A stretch of 64,000 nucleotides of DNA. Source: Flammeovirgaceae bacterium UBA7330. Its GTDB lineage: Bacteria; Bacteroidota; Bacteroidia; Cytophagales; Cyclobacteriaceae. Location of the stretch: the NCBI GenBank assembly GCA_002471275.1, contig DKPQ01000011.1, positions 1 to 64,000 on the forward strand, written 5' to 3'. Both the position numbers and the translations under genes were made by a program. Position 1 is the stretch's first letter. Every line of letters begins with the position of its first letter. Positions 24,967 to 34,181 of this stretch are shown piece after piece. The notes beneath the pieces are model-generated. The model was not told where the DNA came from. It did not search any database and was given only the letters and a program-made list of their open reading frames with translations.

Positions 24967-26073
24967 ATGGCTTGGATTTGGCAACATAGGAACTGGCCTC
25001 AATTCATTTATCATATAGAAGATTTCAAAGAATATGAACTGAAATTCTTTGAGAATGCAGGTATGTTATATGGAAGCCTTCAGCATGTTGATGAAAATGA
25101 ACAGCAAGCTCTTAAGGTTGATTTAATGAGTGATGAAGCGTATAAGACCTCTGAGATTGAGGGTGAATTGCTAAATCGTGATTCAATTCAATCCTCAATC
25201 AGGAGACAGCTAGGTTTGCAGGTGGATCACCGCAGGGTAGAACCAGCAGAGCAAGGCATTGCCGAAATGATGGTTGATCTCTATCACAACTATGACAGCC
25301 CTCTTGATAAGAAGAGGCTATGTCTTTGGCATGAAATGCTTACCAATGGTCGGAGAGATTTAGGGGACATAGGTCGCTACCGCACCCATGATGATCCCAT
25401 GCAAGTTGTTTCGGGGCCCATTGGAAGGTCCGTTGTTCATTTTGAAGCACCTCCTTCGAAAATGGTTCCAGAGCAAATGGAGACATATATTGTATGGTTC
25501 AATAACTCTAATAAAGGCAAGACTAATCATTTGCCTGCGCTCATTCGATCAGCTGTGGCTCATTTATACTTTGAGTGTATTCACCCATTTGAAGATGGAA
25601 ATGGTCGAATTGGTCGAGCCATTTCAGAAAAGTCATTATCCCAAAGTCTGGGTAAACCCACTTTGATTGCCCTGTCACATGCCATTCTGGATCAAAAGAA
25701 GAGTTATTATGAGGCCCTTGAAAGGAATAACCGCGATTTGGATATATCCGATTGGATAGCCTATTTCTGTGAGATGGTTATGAAAGCTCAGCTTTTTACG
25801 CAACAGTCGATCAACTTTGTTATTGAAAAGGGAAAATTCTACAAACGCTTAGGAGATCAGCTCAATGAGCGTCAGGCTAAGGTGATCGAGCGGATTTTTA
25901 AAGAGGGTGTCAAGGGATTTGATGGCGGACTTAGCTCAAAAAACTATCAAGCCATATCCGGAGCACCGAGTGCCACAGCCACTCGTGATTTAGCCAGGTT
26001 GGTTGAAATTGGCGCTTTTATAAAAACGGGAGAACTAAAAGGCTCACGATACTATCTAAACATCAAGTCATAG
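24967..26073 (+). CDS. Fic family protein (AMP-transferase type) with DUF4172 N-terminus
   Basis: Fic proteins usually transfer AMP from ATP to hydroxyl side chains of target proteins. This 368-aa protein has a DUF4172-like N-terminal domain (WIWQHRNWPQF), an inhibitory helix motif TSEIEG (61-66) matching [S/T]xxxE[G/N], the complete catalytic motif HPFEDGNGRIGR (206-217), and a C-terminal winged-helix-like region (GAPSATATRDLARLVEIGAF). With the inhibitory motif at its N-terminus it is a class II Fic, normally autoinhibited. It is isolated among REP repeats with no antitoxin gene beside it. Target unknown. Confidence 0.94.
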   Translation: MAWIWQHRNWPQFIYHIEDFKEYELKFFENAGMLYGSLQHVDENEQQALKVDLMSDEAYKTSEIEGELLNRDSIQSSIRRQLGLQVDHRRVEPAEQGIAEMMVDLYHNYDSPLDKKRLCLWHEMLTNGRRDLGDIGRYRTHDDPMQVVSGPIGRSVVHFEAPPSKMVPEQMETYIVWFNNSNKGKTNHLPALIRSAVAHLYFECIHPFEDGNGRIGRAISEKSLSQSLGKPTLIALSHAILDQKKSYYEALERNNRDLDISDWIAYFCEMVMKAQLFTQQSINFVIEKGKFYKRLGDQLNERQAKVIERIFKEGVKGFDGGLSSKNYQAISGAPSATATRDLARLVEIGAFIKTGELKGSRYYLNIKS

Positions 26074-26435
26074 GTACGATGAACGGAGGGGAAAGTAACC
26101 TAAATCGTGCTCATTCCGTCTGGTGAGGGCACAGACCATGGGTAGAGTAAGTATCAGAGTCCCTTCGGTGACTCTGATTGGCTGCAGCAATCAGCCTCTG
26201 GCTGAAAGGTTCCTCACAATGACGAGGTTTTTGCAGGGGTTTTTGATGCACAAACCAAACCTACATCGTCCTCTTCGAGAGACGATGAACGGAGGGAGAC
26301 GGACAAACCGCAATGCCGTCACTGTGACCGAAGTAATAGTATCAGAGTCCCTGAATGTATCAGAGTCCCTTCGGTAACTCTGATTGGCTGCGATGGGAAT
26401 TTTCAAAAAAGCACTGTCACTGCGAGCTCCTTTAC
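26074..26435. repeat. REP cluster after the Fic gene
   Basis: Contains a partial CATCGT-type tail (26077-26092), REP hairpins at 26153-26178 and 26359-26384, a half REP at 26341-26352, and a full CATCGT...ACGATG hairpin at 26265-26288 with the GGAGGGA tail. Two REP families alternate here. No gene. Confidence 0.7.
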
Positions 26436-26475
26436 CCAATAACCCACTAACCCACGAACCTATTAACCCACTAAC
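26436..26475. repeat. 8-bp tandem repeat at a stop codon
   Basis: Five units of 8 bp: CCAATAAC, CCACTAAC, CCACGAAC, CTATTAAC, CCACTAAC. It directly abuts the stop codon of the minus-strand gene at 26476-27474. A close relative lies at 36518-36565, again at a minus-strand stop codon. Confidence 0.75.
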
Positions 26476-27474
26476 TCAATTCCCTTTCACCCTCGCCCAT
26501 AAATCACCCATGAGCTTCCGGCCATCACGCGGATTCTTGTCCACCTCAGTCAATTCTACAACCCCTGAGTTATCCTGTGTGATCTTGTATTTGAAGACAA
26601 AGTCTGTCGACCCTGGCTCGAATGTCAGCAATCCAAATCGCAGGTCATTGAAATAGAGGGCTCCATCCTCTTCGGAAATGATATACCACCCTTCCGAGAT
26701 CCGGATCATACGCTGAATTCTTTTTTGTTCGACCAGTGGACCTAACAAATGGTGGTTTTTTGGATAGGCTTGAAAGGTGATGGGCTGCGTGTCGAAAAGT
26801 GAATAGCTCCCTAGTAGGTAGGCATCTTCCGTATCTACATTCGCACTCCACAAAACAGTGTTCAACGGTGAAGGCCGGGTGTCGAGTTCCGAATACGTTA
26901 TGTTTTGATCTTCAAGCGCACTTTTGAACTGCATGTAGGTATATCCTTTCAGCAGGATCGTGATCGCCAGGTAAGATGAACTTAATATAAGTCCGAGCTT
27001 ATTGTAAAATCGCCGTTTGGGTGCTACCCGTTTTTGCGTCATGGTGAGAATGACACAGACCAGAAACGGTAGCGTATAAAGCGGATCGATGACAAAAATG
27101 GTTTTGAAAGCCAGCCGAAGGTCCAGGGGCCAAAACAACTGTGTCCCCCAGGTAGTATGCGCATCCAGCATGGGATGAGTCACAAAGGCCCAAAAGAACA
27201 GCCAGGCCCACCCTTTGAAGTCTTTGTATTTTTCATATCGTGAAACGATCCACGCAAATAGCGGAGCAAAAAGCACTGAAAAAACGATGGAATGTGTAAA
27301 GCCCCGGTGAAAGGCGAGGGCTTTGGTGGTGTCAGTAAAATGGGAAGCCAGCACATCCAGGTCGGGGATGGTGCCGGCGATGGCTCCGTAGAGCATAGCT
27401 TTGTTGCCCACTTTTTTCCCCAGGACAATTTCCCCAACAGCTGCTCCTAATACGATTTGTGTTAAAGAATCCAT
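26476..27474 (-). CDS. Membrane-bound metal-dependent hydrolase (YdjM/LexA-binding-like family)
   Basis: A 332-aa inner membrane protein of the YdjM-type metal-dependent hydrolase family. It opens with the family signature MDSLTQIVLGAAVGEIVLG, then GAIAGTIPDLDVL, with HRGFTHSIVF and FVTHPMLDAHTTWGT; the Asp and His residues fit a metal site at the membrane face. Four to five hydrophobic helices lie in the first ~180 residues, followed by a C-terminal soluble part (from ~200) with VELTEVDKNPRDGRKLMGDLW. Substrate unknown. It stands alone, with tandem repeats at its 3' end and dispersed repeats upstream. Confidence 0.9.
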   Translation of the reverse strand: MDSLTQIVLGAAVGEIVLGKKVGNKAMLYGAIAGTIPDLDVLASHFTDTTKALAFHRGFTHSIVFSVLFAPLFAWIVSRYEKYKDFKGWAWLFFWAFVTHPMLDAHTTWGTQLFWPLDLRLAFKTIFVIDPLYTLPFLVCVILTMTQKRVAPKRRFYNKLGLILSSSYLAITILLKGYTYMQFKSALEDQNITYSELDTRPSPLNTVLWSANVDTEDAYLLGSYSLFDTQPITFQAYPKNHHLLGPLVEQKRIQRMIRISEGWYIISEEDGALYFNDLRFGLLTFEPGSTDFVFKYKITQDNSGVVELTEVDKNPRDGRKLMGDLWARVKGN

Positions 27475-27596
27475 TTTCTATCGATAGAGTTCTTTAAACA
27501 TATAAAATCGCACTGAATAATTGTGAACTACAGGCCATTCGAATATGAAAATGGATGATACAGCCTACATCGATCAGCCTCTGGCTGAAAGGTTTC

Positions 27597-28081
27597 CTTC
27601 CCAAATCAAGTTTGGGACAGGCTACAATGACGAGGTTTTTTTTCAGGGGCCTGTGCTACACCCGCTACATTTTGCGATAGGTGGTCTATTACCTGAATGT
27701 AATACTCTACAAAGTCGAAGTTCTGGAAACCTGCATAGGCTATCACGGCGGTGGGGGAAAAATGGTGGGCAGCTTGCGGGGAGGCCGTGTTGCAGGAGGT
27801 TGGCCATGAGGGAGGCGTGTGGTGTGTAGGCCGTGCACTCATTAATTTTTCCAAAGGCTTTTTGGCGGTCCGCCGCCGCGGTTCGTTTTTGGCCTTCAAA
27901 AATGAAAGCCCCCCTGGCAAGGGTGATGATAGAACTAGTTTGTAGGAGAATGAAGTCTTAAAAAACTTCATGTAAACCTTGGCTTGTGGGTCAAGTAACC
28001 TTCTAACCAGATAGATTCCCGACTTCCACCTTCCATAGTACTTATGTACGGCGGACAGGCGTCCTGAGGGACTCTCGGGAA
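27597..28081 (+). repeat. G-rich dispersed element, copy 4 (full length) plus hairpin
   Basis: Full-length match to 5050-5390 (27597-27940), continuing with the AAACTAGTTTGTAGGAGAATG tail and then a TTCCCGA...TCGGGAA hairpin with a long loop (28013-28081). Bases 28142-28175 carry another CATCGT...ACGATG hairpin, just beyond the rlmD stop codon. Bases 27475-27596 hold no gene. Confidence 0.75.
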
Positions 28082-28179
28082 GCTTCTCCGCCGAAATTGG
28101 AAATGAAGGTGGATGACGGTGACGGGATGAGTGGGATCTTGTACATCGTCCTCTTCGAGAGACGATGAACGGAGGACAA

Positions 28180-29574
28180 CTATTTCCGGACCAACAACAA
28201 CACATTCTCCACATGATGTGTCTGAGGGAACATGTCTACCGGCTGAATACTTTTGACGGAATAGTTTTCAGACAAGAGCTGTAGGTCCCGAGCCTGTGTA
28301 GCAGGATTACAACTTACATATACAATCTTTTCCGGCCTGATCTCATTGAGCTGATGCACCACATCGGCATGCATGCCGGCACGGGGAGGATCTGTGATGA
28401 TCACATCCGGTCGTCCGGCTTTTTGAACAAATGATTCTGTCAGGAGATCCTTGATGTCCCCGGCATAAAATTCGGTGTTGTCAATGCCATTCAGGTCGGA
28501 ATTGATCCGCGCATCCACAATGGCTTCTTCCACATATTCTATCCCCACTACTTTATGAGCTGAATGAGCGATATAGTTGGAGATGGTACCGGTACCACAA
28601 TACAGGTCATAAACCAGCTCATCACCTTTAAGTCCTGCAAAATCCAGGGCCACCTGGTAAAGCTTTTCTGCCTGGACCGGATTGGTCTGATAAAAAGACT
28701 TGGGCCCAATTCTGAACTGGAGGTCCCCCATGCGCTCCGTAATATATTCCTGACCATGAAAAGTGTGGATTTCCTGATCATGAAACGTTTCGTTTCCCTT
28801 TTGATTGATGATATAGAGGAGGGAGGTAAGCGAAAGAAACTTGGCTTTTAAGTGATTCATCAGTCCTTCAATGGCCTTTTCATCAGGCTCAAAAAATTGA
28901 ACAATCACCATCACCTCCCCGGTAGAGGTGGTTCTGATAATCAGATTGCGGAGTAACCCATGTTGCTCCCTAAGATTGAAAAAAGTGAGGTTATTCTCCA
29001 GCGCATATGTTTTCACCGTCGTCCTTATCTCATTAGACGGGTCTGGTTGCAGCCAGCACTTGTCAATATCCAGGATCTTATCAAAACGACCCGGGATGTG
29101 AAAGCCCAGGGCATTTCGGCTAAACTCTTGACCCGAGGCAATCTCTTCTGTGGTGAGCCATCGCATGTCAGAAAAAGTAAACTCCAGCTTATTTCTATAA
29201 AACGTTGTGTCTTCCGACCCCAGGATTGGTAAAGGCTCAGGTAAATCTGTTTTTCCGATTTTCTTCAGATTATCAATGACCTGTCTGGCCTTGTAATTCA
29301 ACTGAGCCTCATATTGCATGTGTTGCCACTTGCAACCGCCACAGGTACCAAAGTGTTCGCAAAAAGGTGCTTGCCGCTCCGCCGACTGCTTGTGAAAATG
29401 AATGGCTTTGCCCTCGAAGAATTTCCTTTTCTTTCGTGTGATCTGTACATCTACTACATCACCTGGCACAGCCTGGGCTACAAATAGTACCCGATTGTCG
29501 TGCCTGGCTATGCTTTTTCCCTCTGCTGAAATACCTGTTATCTCAAGGTTTTCGATAACTTTACTATGACTCAT
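28180..29574 (-). CDS. rlmD: 23S rRNA (uracil(1939)-C5)-methyltransferase RlmD
   Basis: Methylates C5 of a uracil in 23S rRNA using SAM. The 464 residues show an N-terminal TRAM domain (IENLEITGISAEGKSIAR), the 4Fe-4S cluster cysteines C72, C78 and C81 (CEHFGTCGGCKWQH) with a fourth in DIDKCWL, the SAM-binding motif YDLYCGTGTIS, ITDPPRAG, and the catalytic cysteine in YVSCNPAT. The usual length is 430-470 aa. TrmA-family members lacking the Fe-S cluster are excluded by the cysteines; RlmC/RlmD discrimination in Bacteroidota is less certain. Divergent from the T9SS gene at 29628. Confidence 0.92.
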   Translation of the reverse strand: MSHSKVIENLEITGISAEGKSIARHDNRVLFVAQAVPGDVVDVQITRKKRKFFEGKAIHFHKQSAERQAPFCEHFGTCGGCKWQHMQYEAQLNYKARQVIDNLKKIGKTDLPEPLPILGSEDTTFYRNKLEFTFSDMRWLTTEEIASGQEFSRNALGFHIPGRFDKILDIDKCWLQPDPSNEIRTTVKTYALENNLTFFNLREQHGLLRNLIIRTTSTGEVMVIVQFFEPDEKAIEGLMNHLKAKFLSLTSLLYIINQKGNETFHDQEIHTFHGQEYITERMGDLQFRIGPKSFYQTNPVQAEKLYQVALDFAGLKGDELVYDLYCGTGTISNYIAHSAHKVVGIEYVEEAIVDARINSDLNGIDNTEFYAGDIKDLLTESFVQKAGRPDVIITDPPRAGMHADVVHQLNEIRPEKIVYVSCNPATQARDLQLLSENYSVKSIQPVDMFPQTHHVENVLLLVRK

Positions 29575-29627
29575 CTGCTGGCAAAATTAATAATTGTATG
29601 GTCATGAGTTTCACCTGGTAGTAGGGC

Positions 29628-32186
29628 ATGAAAAGATTTCTTCTATTTATTACAGTTCTCATATTATGGTATACAACCGAAGCCTTTCATATTGTTGGCG
29701 GGGAAATATCCTTTGAAACCATACGCCCGGGTCTTTATCGAATCACATTGATCCAGTATTATGACGAAGCGCAGACACAAAACAATACCTATGATGCCTT
29801 CGCCAGCGTTCACATGTTTTCCAACAAAGATGGGTCTACCAAAGCCATCATTAACCTGGCTCGTCGAAGGATCTCTAATGTACCTTATTCCAACATTAAG
29901 TGCGTCATTGACGAGCTCAAGACAAGCAGGGTGGAATATTCTGCTGAATTCTCCCTAGAGCCACAGGATTTTGCAGATCCCGAAGGATACTACATTTCCT
30001 GGGAGCGGTGCTGCAGGAATGTAAGTGTGGATAATTTGGTGAATCCTACAGGGGCAGGCATGAATTATGTGGCCGAAATACCTCCGCTGTATAAAAATGG
30101 AGCCCCATTCATCAACTCGTCCCCTGCCTTGTTCAGGCCATTAGGAGATTATGCATGTATCAACCAATTCTATTATGTCAATTTTACCGGTATTGACCCG
30201 GATGGCGATTCTCTCTCATATAGAATGGTGACACCACTGAATAGCTCTGCCACTTTTCCTCCAGCCCCAACACCACAACCTAAACCCCACATTCCGGTTC
30301 GATTTCTCGATGGCTATTCAAAAGACATCTCCATCAAAGGGTCACCGGCCCTGGGTATTAACAATGCAGGGTTATTGACAGTGAAACCCAGTGAGACCGG
30401 ATTGTTTGTTTTTTCGGTTTTAGTGGAGGAGTGGAGAGACGGAGTGAAACTGGGAGAGGTGCAACGTGACTTCCAGATGCTGGTGGTGGATGGGTGTGAA
30501 CCACCTGACCCGCCTGAGGTGGCTGTCAGAATACCGGGGGATCCTGATTTCAATACCGAAGTAGATATATTGAATTATGCGGTCTCCGATGAAAAGTGCT
30601 TCGAATACCTGGTGACCAATATCGAGGAAGGCGAAGAGATCTTTTTTAGAGCGGAGCTGTCAGAAACAGCAGAAGAGCTGGAAGGAATCTTTGAGATCAC
30701 TTCTACATTTGTAGATGCCGGGGAAGACACTCTGCTTGTTACGGTTTGTGCTCCGGATTGTCCTCCCATCAGAGACCGTCCATTTGCTATCGACCTCATT
30801 GCTTCTGACGATGCCTGTCCGCTGCCACAGATGGATACAGTAAGGATAACCCTGGATATCGAACCCCCTCCCAACGAATTCCCGGTGATCACCCCCGGAG
30901 ACAACAACTATTTTGTGAATGAGGGTGACCTCTTTTCACTGGATATTTCCGGGGTGGATGCTGACAATGATTCGATGGATATGTTCATTGTAGTGGATGG
31001 TGTGGAAGATCCGGAAACAATAGGATTGACCCTGGATGTCCTGACCAGCGAAGCCGGGAATATCAGTGGTACTTTGTATTGGGATACTGACTGTCTTGCA
31101 TATGATTTTGAAGAAGCACAGCAATTTAATGTGCGGGTGTTTGTAGATGACCGGGATTCCTGTATGGTGATGAATCCGGACCATCTGTTTTTGTCAATGA
31201 ATGTAGTACTACCACCCAATACTTCCCCTTCGGTGACCACAGCCGTGACCGAGTATCATGTAAATCCTTCTGAAGAGGTAATATTTGATGTAATGGCAAC
31301 GGATGATGATGGTGATTCCATTACCCTCAAGATGGTGACTCCTGATTTTGATCCCAATATGTTGGGGGTATTGTTTAGTGACACTGCCGGAACAGGTGAT
31401 ATCATGAGTCGGTTTCAATGGGATATTAATTGTGCAAGCAGCTATGCTACCGGTAAGACCCAGTTCCAATTCTTGTTTTTAGGAGAAGACTTTGATCCCT
31501 GCAAGGTGAACAATGAAGATACCCTGGTAGTGTTGATCAATGTGGATTTTGAGCCAAATAGTCCTCCCCGGTTCAATGCTTACGGTGACTATCGAATTAA
31601 GATCAGCCAGCTATTTTCCCTGGACATTACGGCTTCAGATAATAACGCGGAAAATTCCTTGACTGTTAGATTTCTGGAAGGTGCTTTCCGGCCGGAGTCT
31701 CCAGGTCTTAGCTTCCCAACTCAGACGGGGACGGGAGCAGTCACTTCCACGTTGACCTGGACCCCCGAATGTGATCTGCTCGATCTCGATGAGACGAGTA
31801 CCTTTATTGAGCTGGCCTTTGAAGTGTTTGACGACGGATGCCCGATTCCATCTGCAGATACGCTCAGGTTACAATTCGAGCTCTATGATGATCGGGTAAG
31901 TTTCGACGAGTTTCTACCCCCCAATGCCTTCTCACCAAATGGCGATGGAATCAATGATGTCTTTTCGCTGTCCGATCTTGGAGAAGCCTCGAGGAATCTA
32001 CCGGGTGACAATTGCATGAATACATTTGAGTACGTCAATATTTTTGATAGAAATGGGAAATCAGTTTTTCGTACGTATCAGCGGGATTTCAATTGGTCGG
32101 GAGGAGACGTCCCTTCCGGCATATACTTCTACGTGGTAAAATACTCTCAAAAGGAGTATAAGGGCTATTTAAGGGTCATGCGGTGA
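29628..32186 (+). CDS. T9SS cargo protein with gliding motility-associated C-terminal (CHU_C) domain
   Basis: An 852-aa secreted protein with a signal peptide (FLLFITVLILWYTTEAF). The mature part begins IVGGEISFETIRPGLYRITL, a Bacteroidota surface-protein opening, and contains several Ig/cadherin-like modules recognised by repeated blocks of the DADNDSMDM, DDDGDSITLKM and SDNNAENSLTVRF kind, spaced about 110 residues apart. The C-terminus has PNAFSPNGDGINDVF and ends YFYVVKYSQKEYKGYLRVMR, the CHU_C type B sorting domain that directs type IX secretion. Likely a surface-exposed adhesin-like protein; ligand unknown. Alone on its transcript. Confidence 0.92.
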   Translation: MKRFLLFITVLILWYTTEAFHIVGGEISFETIRPGLYRITLIQYYDEAQTQNNTYDAFASVHMFSNKDGSTKAIINLARRRISNVPYSNIKCVIDELKTSRVEYSAEFSLEPQDFADPEGYYISWERCCRNVSVDNLVNPTGAGMNYVAEIPPLYKNGAPFINSSPALFRPLGDYACINQFYYVNFTGIDPDGDSLSYRMVTPLNSSATFPPAPTPQPKPHIPVRFLDGYSKDISIKGSPALGINNAGLLTVKPSETGLFVFSVLVEEWRDGVKLGEVQRDFQMLVVDGCEPPDPPEVAVRIPGDPDFNTEVDILNYAVSDEKCFEYLVTNIEEGEEIFFRAELSETAEELEGIFEITSTFVDAGEDTLLVTVCAPDCPPIRDRPFAIDLIASDDACPLPQMDTVRITLDIEPPPNEFPVITPGDNNYFVNEGDLFSLDISGVDADNDSMDMFIVVDGVEDPETIGLTLDVLTSEAGNISGTLYWDTDCLAYDFEEAQQFNVRVFVDDRDSCMVMNPDHLFLSMNVVLPPNTSPSVTTAVTEYHVNPSEEVIFDVMATDDDGDSITLKMVTPDFDPNMLGVLFSDTAGTGDIMSRFQWDINCASSYATGKTQFQFLFLGEDFDPCKVNNEDTLVVLINVDFEPNSPPRFNAYGDYRIKISQLFSLDITASDNNAENSLTVRFLEGAFRPESPGLSFPTQTGTGAVTSTLTWTPECDLLDLDETSTFIELAFEVFDDGCPIPSADTLRLQFELYDDRVSFDEFLPPNAFSPNGDGINDVFSLSDLGEASRNLPGDNCMNTFEYVNIFDRNGKSVFRTYQRDFNWSGGDVPSGIYFYVVKYSQKEYKGYLRVMR

Positions 32187-32600
32187 TTATGATTTAATTC
32201 ATTTTCAGAATAAAATATTGCAAATCTGACAATATTTTGAGGGTTTGTTAATTAGCCTGACAAGGGAAAGAACCCTCATTCAGCAACGCCGAACAGAATA
32301 TAATTTTGAATTATTCAATGAAAATAGAATAATATTCTATTGAAAGGGAGGGTTGTTCCTCCTGGAAGGTCCATTTGGGTGTGATTGTGGATGAAAGAAT
32401 ATTTGGGTATTTGAGTTGAGTTTTGAAAATATTTCAAAAAAGGGGGTACTTTTTGATGAATTATTTCGGTACATACATTTTTACAATACGTTTAGTTTGA
32501 GTTGTTGGATTAAAGGTGATATATATGATTTTCAATAATAAGCCGATTAAATTCAATATATTTTAAAAAATAGCCACTTATAATTGAATTTATGATAATA
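32187..32600. other. Long AT-rich intergenic region upstream of amt
   Basis: No gene seen. An inverted repeat AATAGAAT/ATTCTATT (32323-32341, 3-base centre) lies about 15 bases beyond a TAATTTTG box (32301-32308). This could be an operator, but nothing more supports it. No riboswitch or sigma-54 type GG-N10-GC element was found. Confidence 0.4.
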
Positions 32601-32602
32601 AA

Positions 32603-32631
32603 TTGACCAAAAAAGTATTGGAATAATTTTG
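32603..32631 (+). promoter_or_regulatory. Candidate amt promoter
   Basis: TTG (32603-32605) and TAATTTTG (32624-32631) fit the Bacteroidota -33/-7 pattern with 18 bases between. The predicted start of transcription lies about 75-80 bases before the amt ATG. Confidence 0.42.
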
Positions 32632-32715
32632 AGAAGTGTGTCATAGTTGTATTTATTTGGCCTTTGAAACATTGGCAATATTTTATTAGCCACAAGAAAA
32701 TTAAAGCTTAAATTA

Positions 32716-34071
32716 ATGTATGACACTATGAACATGATCACCAACACGATCCTGGGAATGACCTCAGGAGCTTCGATTACTTCAGTGCTGTCGACGGCTT
32801 CAGTAAATGAAACAATGTCGGTAGTACAAGACTATGGTGCTGACATCGCCAACTCATTATTAGTAACTAATAATGTGTGGATGATGGTAGCCACGTTTTT
32901 GGTATTTATTATGCACCTTGGATTCGCCGGTGTTGAGGCGGGATTTGGTCAGGCCAAAAACACAGTCAATATCCTTTTTAAAAATACCCTGACTCCTATA
33001 ATAGGTATCCTTACTTATTATATCCTTGGATTCAACTTAATGTATCCGGGTTTTGCAGAAGACAGTTCAGGATGGTTTGGTTTTGCTGGTTTCTTCCTTG
33101 AAAGTGGAAGTACTGCTGACGTATCCGTTGGTTATGCTGATGGTGGCTATACTTATTGGACAGACTTTCTCTTCCAAGCAATGTTTGCTGCCACTGCTGC
33201 CACAATCGTTTCGGGTGCTGTAGCTGAGCGTATCAAACTAAGCTCTTATTTGATTTTCACTGTCATCTTCGTGGGTATTGTTTATCCGTTGATTGGTAGC
33301 TGGAAATGGGGTGGTGGAGCCCTTGACATGATGGGATTCTATGATTTTGCAGGTTCTACGCTTGTTCACTCTGTAGGTGGATGGGGAGCCCTTGCCGGTG
33401 TAATTATTCTCGGCCCTCGATTGGGTAAATATGTTGACGGAAAAGTAGTTGACAAGCCAGGTTCTTCAGTGCCTTTGGCTGTAATCGGTGTTTTCCTTCT
33501 TTGGTTAGGATGGTTTGGATTCAACGGAGGTTCAGTACTTTCTGCAGATCCAGGATTGACTTCATTCGTTCTTGTGACTACTTGTTTGGCTGCTTCTGCA
33601 GGTGGACTAGGTGGTTTCATCGCTGCTTACTTCATGTTCAAAAGACTTGACCTGGGTATGGTATTGAACGGTATCCTTGCTGGTCTGGTAGGTATCACCG
33701 CCGGTGCTGACGTTATCGAGCCTCCAATGGCTATCGTAGTAGGTTTGATCGCTGGTTTCCTTGTTGTGATCTCAGCTGTTACGCTTGACAAACTTAAGTT
33801 AGACGACGTTGTAGGTGCTATCTCAGTTCACCTTACTTGTGGAGTATGGGGTACCCTTGCTGTTGGTATCTTCTCTACCAATCCTGATCACTCTTTCGGT
33901 GCTCAGTTGATCGGTGTAGCTGTTGCCGGTGCCATGGCATTTGTGAGTGCATTCATCATCTTCTACGTGCTTAAAATGATCTCTGGAATCAGGGTATCTG
34001 AGCAACACGAAAAAGAAGGTTTGGATAGCCACGAACACGGTATCAGAGGATACACTATCATCTACGAATAA
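32716..34071 (+). CDS. amt: Ammonium transporter Amt
   Basis: A 451-aa ammonium channel of the inner membrane with the usual eleven hydrophobic helices. Family hallmarks: FIMHLGFAGVEAGFGQAKN, SGAVAERIKLSSYLIF, DFAGSTLVHSVGGWGALAG with the first pore histidine, WLGWFGFNGGS, and VHLTCGVWGTLAVGIFS with the second. An N-terminal ~45-residue stretch precedes the first conserved helix. No glnK/glnB gene is adjacent, so PII control must come from elsewhere. It is followed by a strong stem, a porin and a class II glutamine synthetase: uptake, outer-membrane passage and assimilation of ammonium side by side. Confidence 0.96.
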   Translation: MYDTMNMITNTILGMTSGASITSVLSTASVNETMSVVQDYGADIANSLLVTNNVWMMVATFLVFIMHLGFAGVEAGFGQAKNTVNILFKNTLTPIIGILTYYILGFNLMYPGFAEDSSGWFGFAGFFLESGSTADVSVGYADGGYTYWTDFLFQAMFAATAATIVSGAVAERIKLSSYLIFTVIFVGIVYPLIGSWKWGGGALDMMGFYDFAGSTLVHSVGGWGALAGVIILGPRLGKYVDGKVVDKPGSSVPLAVIGVFLLWLGWFGFNGGSVLSADPGLTSFVLVTTCLAASAGGLGGFIAAYFMFKRLDLGMVLNGILAGLVGITAGADVIEPPMAIVVGLIAGFLVVISAVTLDKLKLDDVVGAISVHLTCGVWGTLAVGIFSTNPDHSFGAQLIGVAVAGAMAFVSAFIIFYVLKMISGIRVSEQHEKEGLDSHEHGIRGYTIIYE

Positions 34072-34100
34072 AATCCTTCGATTTTATCACAAAAAATTAA

Positions 34101-34141
34101 GGCCTCTGAATCTGGTGGGGACCAATAGCGATTCAGAGGCC
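34101..34141 (+). terminator. Strong hairpin between amt and porin
   Basis: Perfect 12-bp stem GGCCTCTGAATC (34101-34112) with GATTCAGAGGCC (34130-34141). It is followed by ATTTC rather than a long T-run, so it may attenuate rather than end transcription into the porin gene. Confidence 0.65.
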
Positions 34142-34181
34142 ATTTCAAAAATTCAATAAAACTTTTAATCAATAAAAGCTC

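Noticed and set aside
30314..31469. Minus-strand ORFs inside the CHU_C protein gene
   Set aside because: Shadows of a long gene with clear domain content on the plus strand.
32640..32700. Sigma-54 promoter before amt
   Set aside because: TTGGCC and TTGGCA sequences occur, but the spacing between the GG and GC elements is wrong by about three bases.
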